Program-made: the position numbers and the translations under genes
NCBI GenBank assembly: GCA_945787595.1
Contig: CALZJV010000159.1
Coordinates: forward strand, 1 to 16,586
Direction: 5' to 3'
Length of the DNA: 16,586 nt
Source: an uncultured Desulfobacterales bacterium
GTDB lineage: Bacteria; Desulfobacterota; Desulfobacteria; Desulfobacterales; JAFDCJ01
The notes under the pieces: model-generated
What the model saw: the letters and a program-made list of their open reading frames with translations, nothing else
The model's database searches: none
Told to the model about the DNA's origin: nothing
Part shown: positions 7,224 through 13,689 of the stretch, in pieces
How the letters are laid out: every line of letters starts with the position of its first letter
Numbering within the stretch: the stretch's first letter is position 1

Positions 7224-7865
7224 ATGTCTCGTAAGATACGGCTATTAAATATTATCATTGTGATTATTGCATTGATCCCGATTTTATCGGGATTTACCTT
7301 CTCCAGAGCTATTGAGGAGAACGGCAAAAGTTATATTGTGGATCTTCATGGAGAGCGCTGGGATGTGACCCAGGCCAAATCCATTGGCTTTGATCCCGAA
7401 CGATTCCGTCACGGTATCGGACGCAATGCGTTCACGCCTTTGGACGACTCGCATTTAAAAGATAAAAGCCCCAATGTTTCGAGCAATACACGTGTTATCG
7501 GAATATCTGATGGAAAAGAGGCCCGCGCCTATTCAGTGCCCCGACTCTATCGTCATGAAGTTGCCAACAGCAGTATCGGAGATCAAGCGATTGCGGCAGC
7601 CTACTGACCGCTGGTTGACCTGGCGGCTGTGTACAGTCGCGAGATCGACAACCGCACTCTCACACTAGTACCTTCCGGATGGACATACGATCGAACATTT
7701 GTTCTTTACGACCGGGAAACCAACTCGCTGTGGTATCCGTATCCGGAAGGGTTGAAGGGAATTCAAGGCGTATATTTCGAAAGATCGCTGCCCAAGCTCG
7801 CTTCAGACGATACGCGCTGGCGCGAATGGAAGGCAAAGCACCCGCAGTCTATGATTGTGGATTAA
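7224..7865 (+). CDS. DUF3179-family exported protein with in-frame TGA, candidate selenoprotein
   Basis: The frame 7224-7865 contains one internal TGA (7605-7607, codon 128) and otherwise encodes a complete DUF3179 protein of 214 residues counting the TGA. An uncleaved or cleavable hydrophobic N-terminus (residues 9-27) implies export. The domain starts near residue 50. It includes HGIGRNAFTPLDDSHL, RVIGISDGKEARAYSV, RHEVANSSIG, then AAY-TGA-PLVDLAAVYSREID, PSGWTYDRTFVLYDRETNSLW and RWREWKAKHPQ. Family members have TYCPLC where this has Y-TGA-PLV, so the TGA replaces the first conserved Cys and the second is Val. A SECIS-like hairpin follows. A strong AAGGAG (7211-7216) supports the ATG. If TGA is a stop, the product would be a 127-residue half domain. 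Function of DUF3179 is not established; a thiol or selenol redox role is inference. Nonsense mutation is the alternative. Confidence 0.7.
7623..7640 (+). promoter_or_regulatory. Candidate bacterial SECIS hairpin
   Basis: GCGGCTG (7623-7629) pairs with CAGTCGC (7634-7640) in a 7-bp stem with one G-U pair, closing a UGUA loop at 7630-7633. The loop begins 22 nt after the TGA and has G as its second base. That satisfies the general bacterial SECIS geometry: apical loop about 16-37 nt from UGA with G in the first two positions. The hairpin is inside coding sequence, as expected for bacteria. These criteria are permissive, so this supports but does not prove recoding. Confidence 0.5.
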
Positions 7866-8150
7866 ACGAGGGGTCGGGGAGCTTCTTAAAGCCGCCCGCT
7901 GCATGGATAATCACCACCGAAACCGCATGAACTCGACCCTAAGGCATCGTCATAAATGAACAGGAATCAAATGAAAACGGAGACTTGTGCGCGTTACCGG
8001 GATTTGATGTTAAATAAAAAGCCGGCGTGCAAAGCTGTTCATCCATAACGATCCCTAATGGTCTCAGACAGCATCCAATTTCGGTGGCGATCATCCACTC
8101 CGCTATAATCATAGGCTTACGCTGAAAACTCCCCGACCCTTCGATTAAAT
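7861..8150 (+). repeat. Long imperfect inverted repeat, possible MITE
   Basis: The arm 7861-7963 is recognisably the reverse complement of 8035-8150. Exact blocks are GGGTCGGGGAG (7871-7881 with 8129-8139), CCACCGAAA (7914-7922 with 8079-8087) and ATGAACAG (7956-7963 with 8035-8042). The blocks are collinear with small indels. A spacer of about 70 bases separates the arms. The left arm contains the stop codon of the DUF3179 gene. This could be a non-autonomous transposable element or two inverted copies of an older repeat. No transposase is encoded and no target duplication was identified. Confidence 0.65.
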
Positions 8151-8369
8151 CGCATTCTGCTGTAAATATTACACAACTTATTTCGCTTAGCCAACCGGTC
8201 AAGTCTTTTTACATGGCAAATCCGCCGGCGGACTCAAGCTGGTCTGAAATTGCAACCCCGGCGCAAGAAATTAGTCTTGACACAACATTCTAAAATCGTT
8301 ACGTTTTCGTGGTCGGACAATTCACATTCCAGTTCATCTACAACCCTTTAAATTGAAAGCGTCATTCTC
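7866..8369 (+). other. Gap between the DUF3179 and phosphatase genes
   Basis: Apart from the inverted repeat (to 8150), the remaining 220 bases contain no gene. A TTGACA box lies at 8277-8282, but no well-placed -10 element follows, so I do not call a promoter. Confidence 0.4.
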
Positions 8370-8459
8370 ATGCGGATTTATTTACAGTACGCGTTCGCCG
8401 TCGTTGCCCTGACTATCTACGGTGGGCAGGTCTGACCGTTTCTGGAAACCCTGCCTCCC
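8370..8459 (+). other. In-frame N-terminal extension of the phosphatase, interrupted by TGA
   Basis: From ATG 8370 the frame reads MRIYLQYAFAVVALTIYGGQV, then TGA at 8433-8435, then PFLETLPP leading directly into the phosphatase frame. The extension adds a plausible first membrane helix, and the sequence after the TGA flows smoothly into the next helix. The ATG has only a weak upstream GAAAG. A single base change to TGG, TTA or TGC/T would restore one 510-residue protein. Confidence 0.5.
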
Positions 8460-9902
8460 GTGAAGTTGGGGGTAATCATTTTTATTTCGTTTCTGATCGT
8501 TTTGGTCTTTCGGGTACCCGTTCAGCGCCGCTTTGTTCGAACAGCCCTGGCGATATTCCAGCCGAAACGCGCCTTCAGCCTTGATCTCGCGTTGTGCCTC
8601 GGTGCCGGTTTACTCGCTGCCGGCTACAACAGAACAGCTTTCGGATTTACGTTATCCAGCGCCGGTACTCTTTTGATCGGATGCGCGATCGCCGGTTTTT
8701 TTATCGGGCTGGATTCGGCTTTAATTTGGGAACGAGAGTTGATCCGGGAGGAGATTTCCCGAAATCCCATTTTTACTCCGCCGAAGCGTCTCTTTTCCAT
8801 TACCCGCAAATTTTCTATTGTCGCACTGGTCACCACGGTTGTCGTATCAGTCGTGATGGCCATGGTATTTGCCCGTGATATTGTTTGGTTGACCAAGATC
8901 GGTCAAGATACGGCCTCCATCTTGGATGCTCAAATGTCTGTCGCTTATGAGGTGTTCTTTATCATGGCTGTTTTAGCAGCCTTGGTGATCAACCTCATCA
9001 TGGCATTCTCGCGCAACCTGAAGCTTCTTTTCAATACTCAAACCAATGTCTTGGAACGTGTTAGCCACGGCGATCTTTCACAGAAGGTTCCAGTGGCAAC
9101 CAGAGATGAATTCGGCGTCATCGCCGGCCACACGAACAATATGATAGATGGACTGCGACACCGTATTCGGCTGCTCGGCGCCCTCAAGCTGGGGGAGGAG
9201 GTTCAACAAAACCTCCTGCCGCAGCACGACCCCCAGGTTCCATATATGGATATTTCCGGGACCAGCATTTACTGTGAAAAAATCGGCGGTGATTATTACG
9301 ATTATTTCCAGTTACCGGAGAATCGACTTGGAATCGTCGTCGCCGACGCCTCCGGCCACGGCGTTGGAGCTGCCATGCACATGACCACGGTTCGGGCCTT
9401 TTTGCAATTCGGAGTTCGTCACTATCAGGGTCCGGCCCAACTACTCAATGATGTTAACGCATATGCCACACGCGACAGTGCTCAAACCGGCAGGTTTATG
9501 AGTATGTTTTTTCTGGAAGTAAATCCGGCCACAAAGTCGCTGCGGTGGGTTCGTGCCGGCCATGAACCGGCCCTGTTCTTTAACCACGCAGACATGAGGT
9601 TCAGCGAACTTGACGGCAAGGGAATGGCGTTGGGGGTAGACGATCAATATCACTATGAAGCGTTCTCGCAGACGGGTTGGAGCTCAGGTGACATTATTTT
9701 AATTGGTACGGATGGTATCCATGAAACCCGCAACGGGAAAGACGAAATGTTCGGACAAAGTCGACTGCGAAACATCATTCGCGAAAACGCCGGCCAATCG
9801 TCTGTGTCAATCAAAAATGCCATCATCGCGTCCATTCTAAGCTTCCGCGAGAACACCTCTCAAGAGGATGACATTACATTGGTGGCCATAAAACTGCTCT
9901 AG
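8460..9902 (+). CDS. Membrane SpoIIE/PP2C-type serine phosphatase with HAMP domain
   Basis: The uninterrupted frame gives 480 residues from a GTG. It has about five membrane helices (1-18, 42-56, 64-84, 118-138, 163-182), a HAMP linker (about 185-235) and a C-terminal PP2C/SpoIIE phosphatase domain (about 240-480). Metal-binding motifs are present: GGDYYDYF (D278, D281), VADASGHGVGAAM (D296), GTDGIHE near 420 and EDDITLVAIK near the end. Relatives such as RsbU and RsbP dephosphorylate anti-anti-sigma (STAS) proteins in partner switching. A membrane sensor controlling such a switch is likely, but no STAS or kinase gene is in the window. The GTG has no ribosome binding site, and the same frame is open upstream from ATG 8370 except for a TGA at 8433, so the true N-terminus is uncertain. 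Confidence 0.88.
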   Translation: MKLGVIIFISFLIVLVFRVPVQRRFVRTALAIFQPKRAFSLDLALCLGAGLLAAGYNRTAFGFTLSSAGTLLIGCAIAGFFIGLDSALIWERELIREEISRNPIFTPPKRLFSITRKFSIVALVTTVVVSVVMAMVFARDIVWLTKIGQDTASILDAQMSVAYEVFFIMAVLAALVINLIMAFSRNLKLLFNTQTNVLERVSHGDLSQKVPVATRDEFGVIAGHTNNMIDGLRHRIRLLGALKLGEEVQQNLLPQHDPQVPYMDISGTSIYCEKIGGDYYDYFQLPENRLGIVVADASGHGVGAAMHMTTVRAFLQFGVRHYQGPAQLLNDVNAYATRDSAQTGRFMSMFFLEVNPATKSLRWVRAGHEPALFFNHADMRFSELDGKGMALGVDDQYHYEAFSQTGWSSGDIILIGTDGIHETRNGKDEMFGQSRLRNIIRENAGQSSVSIKNAIIASILSFRENTSQEDDITLVAIKLL

Positions 9903-9966
9903 GCCCTCGGCGGTGCTCCCTTAACCCGAGAATTTGCCAACCTTTTGATCCACACCTGAATCTTAC

Positions 9967-11052
9967 ATGAAATTTTTATTCTTAGAAACCTACTACCTGG
10001 GCTCGCACGCAAGCTTCGTTCAAGGGCTCTCCTCATGCTCCTCTCACGATATCGATGTCGTGTCCATGCCGGGTGAAAACTGGCGCTGGCGCATGCTCGG
10101 TGCCGCACTCCACATGGTCGACGCCATTCCGCCCCTGGATGGATATGACGGCATCATCGTAACCGATCTATTCAACCTGGCGGATTTCAAGGCGCTTGTC
10201 GGGCAGCCATGCCCGCCGATTCTGGCCTATTTCCACGAAAACCAGATCACCTATCCCCAGGCGCCGGGCGACAAAGGCGCTTTTCAGCTGGGCATCATCA
10301 ATATCACCACCGCACTGGCGGCCGATCTGGTTGTTTTCAACTCCCATATGCACAGGCATGCTTTTTTAAATGCCGTACCTGAATTTTTAAACAGAGGGCG
10401 CGACTTCAGGCCCATGGATGCGGCAGAAAACATAAAGGACAAGTCGACAGTCCTCTACCCGGGTATCACGCTGTCGGCATACAGGCAAGTTGAGGCCGAG
10501 AAACAGGTGGATCCGCCACTTATCATCTGGAACCACCGCTGGGGTTTTGACAAGAACTGCGAAAGCTTTTTTGAGGCAATCCGGGCACTGGAAGATCGGC
10601 GAGTTGATTTCCGGTTGGCGCTGATGGGTGAAAATTTCGGCAAGATCCCGGATGCCTTCAGGACGGCCGGAAAACGATTCAAGCATAAAATCCTTCAGTA
10701 CGGTTATGTCTCCGAACGACGGGAGTATGAAAAATGGCTTAAACGGGGTGCGCTGGTCATCAGCACCGCCATCCAGGAAAACTTCGGCATCTCGGTTGTG
10801 GAGGCCATGCTGATGGGTTGTGTTCCGCTCCTACCCGGCCGGCTTTCGTACCCCGAGATTCTGCCGGCAGCCTATCATGAGCACTTTCTCTATCAGAATA
10901 AATATGATCTTATGGAGAAGCTTTTTGACATCATGACGCAATACCGACGCTATGAAACCCTTCGAAACCGTCTCGTGGATGAGATGAAATCCTTTTTGTG
11001 GCAGAATGTTGCGGCAGGGTATGACCGCACGCTCGAGCGGCTCGCAGGTTGA
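9967..11052 (+). CDS. DUF3524/GTDC1-like glycosyltransferase, probable tRNA-queuosine mannosyltransferase homolog
   Basis: The 361-residue product begins with the N-terminal DUF3524 domain (about 1-165), marked by FLETYYLGSHASFVQGL at residues 4-20 and YFHENQITYPQ at 88-98. The C-terminal half is a GT-B/GT4-like domain. It contains IIWNHRWGFDKN, the donor-site EX7E motif in ENFGISVVEAMLMGCVPLLP (about 278-297), and the tail YPEILP. The animal homolog GTDC1 is the QTMAN enzyme that mannosylates queuosine in tRNA-Asp. The bacterial role is likely similar tRNA decoration but is inference. The start is fixed by homology at residue 1, although no clear ribosome binding site is seen. Length matches bacterial family members. 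It stands alone, 64 bases after the phosphatase gene, and ends in TGA. Confidence 0.85.
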   Translation: MKFLFLETYYLGSHASFVQGLSSCSSHDIDVVSMPGENWRWRMLGAALHMVDAIPPLDGYDGIIVTDLFNLADFKALVGQPCPPILAYFHENQITYPQAPGDKGAFQLGIINITTALAADLVVFNSHMHRHAFLNAVPEFLNRGRDFRPMDAAENIKDKSTVLYPGITLSAYRQVEAEKQVDPPLIIWNHRWGFDKNCESFFEAIRALEDRRVDFRLALMGENFGKIPDAFRTAGKRFKHKILQYGYVSERREYEKWLKRGALVISTAIQENFGISVVEAMLMGCVPLLPGRLSYPEILPAAYHEHFLYQNKYDLMEKLFDIMTQYRRYETLRNRLVDEMKSFLWQNVAAGYDRTLERLAG

Positions 11053-11310
11053 TCCAAAACAAGGGGTCCGGGATTCAAAGATTTGAGCGGAATACTCTTT
11101 TTAACTATCATTATCAACAAAAACCTTGAAAAATACGGTGTTACAAAGTAATATCAGACGACATTGAAAACTCGGCAATTTTCTATTGGGCAACCTGGAT
11201 TCAGAAGCTGACTCAGAATCTTCCATTCCTTGGTTTGCGGAGTTCCCAGCGCCGGATCCTCTCTAAGCCCTAAGTTCAAACAACCAACCTTATTTTAAGA
11301 AAGTATTGCG

Positions 11311-11943
11311 ATGATACTAAAAAGATGGTGGCTGGTTGCAGCCATGTTCATGGTGGCAAGCCTGGTGATAACGGCTCCGGTTGTTTCAGAGGAATCTTAC
11401 CGGGCTTTTAGGCAAAAAAACGGGCTTCAGGCCTATGTCCCACCTGAGTGGTTTTTACAGCGATACTTCATTGCCAACGAAAAAAATCCAGGCTACGTTT
11501 TTGGACCGGTTCAGGAATTTGTCGGGGCGCTTGATGGCACAACCACCTGGTTGATTGAGGATATGGAGTTAGAACGCCTTGAGGCGGCATCTGCAGATGG
11601 AAAGAAAATCGAATATTCGCTGTTTCTTGAAGCGGTTTCACCCGATCGCACGGAGTACTGGATTTTCGTTGTGCTGCCCTATGAAAGCGCACAGGCTTGG
11701 TACGACGCGAAGCGGGCCTATCACGGAAGAAAGGCCAAGGAATATTACGGAAAAACCCGAAGTGAGTTTGAACGCGCACTGAGCCAAGGGCTTAACATTA
11801 GCGCTGAGCTTCGCTTTTGGATAGACAACGGAGAGACCAGCCTGCAGGCCCCTGAGAACGTGATCATGAGCAGATACAAATTCCAGCCGGTTTTCGACCT
11901 CGGCACGGGTCGCCGGCCGGATCCGGCCGCCAAGTCCGAGTAG
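11311..11943 (+). CDS. Exported protein of unknown function
   Basis: I do not recognise this 210-residue protein. Residues 1-26 look like a cleavable Sec signal peptide (KRWW, hydrophobic core, APVVS before EES). The mature part is soluble, rich in aromatic and charged residues, with no Cys and no membrane helix. A Y/K-rich helix occurs at about 130-155. AAGAAAG before ATG 11311 could serve as ribosome binding site. The gene ends 25 bases before a strong ribosome binding site and the Tat-exported aldo/keto reductase gene, so the two are probably cotranscribed and act in the same compartment. A partner or accessory role is inference. Confidence 0.75.
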   Translation: MILKRWWLVAAMFMVASLVITAPVVSEESYRAFRQKNGLQAYVPPEWFLQRYFIANEKNPGYVFGPVQEFVGALDGTTTWLIEDMELERLEAASADGKKIEYSLFLEAVSPDRTEYWIFVVLPYESAQAWYDAKRAYHGRKAKEYYGKTRSEFERALSQGLNISAELRFWIDNGETSLQAPENVIMSRYKFQPVFDLGTGRRPDPAAKSE

Positions 11944-11968
11944 TTCGGTATCCAAGGAGGTATGAATC

Positions 11969-13201
11969 ATGTCATTTGATGAGAATAAAACTGATAAATC
12001 CAATCGCCGGGACTTTCTAAAAAAAGCTGCGTCCATCGGTCTGGGGGCTGCATTGGGTGGTGCCGCTCTCAGGTGGCCTAGACAGGCTTCGGCCCAGATC
12101 ACCCTTCCCAAGGCGCCGATGCCCCGCAGATCCTTCGGCCGTTCGGGCATAAAGGTGTCCACACTTTCACTTGGCGGGATGTTTGACATATTGAACAATC
12201 GGTTAATGCTCGCCAAAGCGCTTGAGTGGGGGATCGACTATTGGGACACCGCTGAAGGGTACGGCGGCGGTCGCAGTGAAGAGGGCATCGGACGCTGGTT
12301 CGCCCGAAATCCCGATACCCGCAAGCAAGTGTTTCTGGTGACCAAACTTTCACTGAGAAGAGGTACCGATTTTACGCCCCGGCTTGAAGCGTGCCTGAAA
12401 AGACTGCATACCGATTACATTGACCTGCTTTTTGTGCATGGTATCAGAGGCATCGATGATATGGACCCCCGTCTGGAATCCTGGTCCCAGGCCATGAAAA
12501 AGTCCGGTAAGTTGAGGTTGTTCGGATTTAGCACCCATTCCAACATGCAAGACTGCCTTGAGGGGGCCGCTCGGCTGCCGTGGATAGACGGCATTATGTT
12601 TACCTACAACTATCGCCTGATGCACGAGCCCCGCATGAAAGCGGCGGTTGAGGCCTGCTACCGAGCCGGCATCGGGCTCACGGCCATGAAGACCCAGGGC
12701 GGCGGTCCGGTCAAGAGCGATTCCGAGTCCGAGATGGAGATGGCAGGCCGCTTTATGCAGAAAGGATTTACACACCATCAGGCAAAGCTAATGGCTGTTT
12801 GGGAAGATAAACGTATCGCCTGCATCTGCTCTCAGATGCCTAACCTCACCATTATGGCAACCAACGCGGTGGCGGCAGTCGATCAAATTCGCCTGTCACG
12901 GTCCGATCGTGCCTTGTTGGCGCAATACGATAGGGAAACCTGCAGCGACTATTGCGCCGGATGCGGCCGTCTCTGTTCGGCAGTGCTTGACCAAAAGGTG
13001 CCGATAAACGATGTCATGCGCTGCCTCATGTACGTTCATTCTTACCAGGATTTAATGCTGGCACGTTCCACCTTCGAATTGCTGCCGGCTCAAACAAGAG
13101 CACTTTTGGCTCAGCTGGATTTCAACGAGGCGCAACGGCTATGCCCTCGAAATTTGCCGATCGGACGGATGATGCAAGAAGCGACGAAACTTTTGGCCTG
13201 A
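11969..13201 (+). CDS. Tat-exported aldo/keto reductase with C-terminal Fe-S motif
   Basis: The 410-residue product starts with a twin-arginine signal (NRRDFLKKA at 12-20, hydrophobic stretch to about 36, ASA cleavage site near 40-42). The AKR barrel follows from about 52, with the catalytic tetrad visible: D93 and Y98 in DTAEGYGG, K126 in VTKLS and H157 in FVHGI. The C-terminal third carries C325, C329, C332 and C336 (C-x3-C-x2-C-x3-C), suggesting one 4Fe-4S cluster. The end matches the ferredoxin-fused AKR family (VMRCLMYVHSYQD and LPIGRMM). It would act in the periplasm after folding with cofactors. Substrate is unknown. AAGGAGG at 11954-11960 fixes the start. It follows an exported protein gene and precedes a small membrane ORF. 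Confidence 0.9.
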   Translation: MSFDENKTDKSNRRDFLKKAASIGLGAALGGAALRWPRQASAQITLPKAPMPRRSFGRSGIKVSTLSLGGMFDILNNRLMLAKALEWGIDYWDTAEGYGGGRSEEGIGRWFARNPDTRKQVFLVTKLSLRRGTDFTPRLEACLKRLHTDYIDLLFVHGIRGIDDMDPRLESWSQAMKKSGKLRLFGFSTHSNMQDCLEGAARLPWIDGIMFTYNYRLMHEPRMKAAVEACYRAGIGLTAMKTQGGGPVKSDSESEMEMAGRFMQKGFTHHQAKLMAVWEDKRIACICSQMPNLTIMATNAVAAVDQIRLSRSDRALLAQYDRETCSDYCAGCGRLCSAVLDQKVPINDVMRCLMYVHSYQDLMLARSTFELLPAQTRALLAQLDFNEAQRLCPRNLPIGRMMQEATKLLA

Positions 13202-13223
13202 CCGAGACGAAAGGAGGATAGTA

Positions 13224-13430
13224 ATGAATGAGTTTGATGTATTTTCACCTGTATTTACCGACGGTCTATGAGCCCCTGAAATATTAATAATTCCCGTGAT
13301 CGGAATTATAACGTTGTTATTAATTGGCAAGTTCAGCGAAAGGTTTATAAAACTTCTCGCAAGGATCAGGAGCAGAATAGGTTCAGGGCTTGTTCAGAGT
13401 AACCCCTCCAACTCCCGGTTTGCGCAATAG
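13224..13430 (+). CDS. Small single-pass membrane ORF with in-frame TGA
   Basis: A textbook ribosome binding site, AAGGAGGA (13211-13218), lies five bases before ATG 13224. The frame gives MNEFDVFSPVFTDGL, then TGA at 13269-13271, then APEILIIPVIGIITLLLIGK, a clear membrane helix, then a basic tail to TAG 13428-13430. The total is 68 codons counting the TGA. A hairpin follows the TGA at SECIS-like distance (separate entry). If TGA stops translation, only a 15-residue peptide is made despite the strong start. I recognise no family. It follows the aldo/keto reductase by 22 bases and is probably in the same operon, perhaps as a membrane partner. Candidate selenoprotein or a one-mutation pseudogene (TGG Trp or TGC/T Cys to TGA). 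Confidence 0.5.
13287..13309 (+). promoter_or_regulatory. SECIS-like hairpin after the TGA at 13269
   Basis: ATAATTCC (13287-13294) pairs perfectly with GGAATTAT (13302-13309). An alternative inner pairing of C13295 and G13296 with G13302 and C13301 leaves a UGAU loop at 13297-13300. The loop starts 25 nt after the TGA and has G as its second base. The stem is AU-rich, so stability is moderate. It may equally be a chance palindrome. Confidence 0.35.
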
Positions 13431-13476
13431 CTTAGAACACTTTTAGCGCGAGACCGGTCTCTTATCACCGTAGCTA

Positions 13477-13689
13477 TTGGAGTATTGCCGGTTTTTAACA
13501 TCAAATGTAAATGTCACCTATGTGTCCAGTCCCAAACCCGGGTTGCAACTGCGGGCCGAAGCAACCCGGGTGAGTCAGACCGGGAAAACCGATAGCTACG
13601 ACATCAAGGTCAGCGATGAAAATGGTGACCTGATCGCCCTGTGCCAGGCGCTGGCCTTTGACACCGGCAAGCCGAAACCGTTTCTTTAA
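13477..13689 (+). pseudogene. PaaI-type hotdog thioesterase, C-terminal remnant
   Basis: The 70-codon frame opens at a TTG just after a TAG stop (13471) and lacks a ribosome binding site. Its sequence, with SNVNVTYVSSPKPG, LRAEATRVSQTGKTDSYDI, DENGDLIALCQALAF and GKPKPFL, matches the last half of PaaI-family acyl-CoA thioesterases. The N-terminal half with the catalytic Asn/Asp region is absent. A whole enzyme is about 130-150 residues. It ends at 13689, immediately beside the convergent aldehyde dehydrogenase stop. PaaI thioesterases and aldehyde dehydrogenases both occur in aromatic catabolism, so they may once have been functional neighbours. Confidence 0.7.

Noticed and set aside
7939..8202. 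87-codon minus-strand frame inside the inverted repeat
   Set aside because: Its apparent similarity to a plus-strand translation after 7866 is explained by the two arms being inverted copies. No family resemblance or ribosome binding site.
8277..8300. Sigma-70 promoter at TTGACA 8277
   Set aside because: The only good -10 box (TAAAAT, 8291) is just 8 bases away; spacing is wrong.
7224..13271. Genetic code reassignment of TGA to Trp or Gly
   Set aside because: dctM, usp, the DUF3524 gene and the aldo/keto reductase end at TGA exactly where their families end, and TGG is freely used for Trp.
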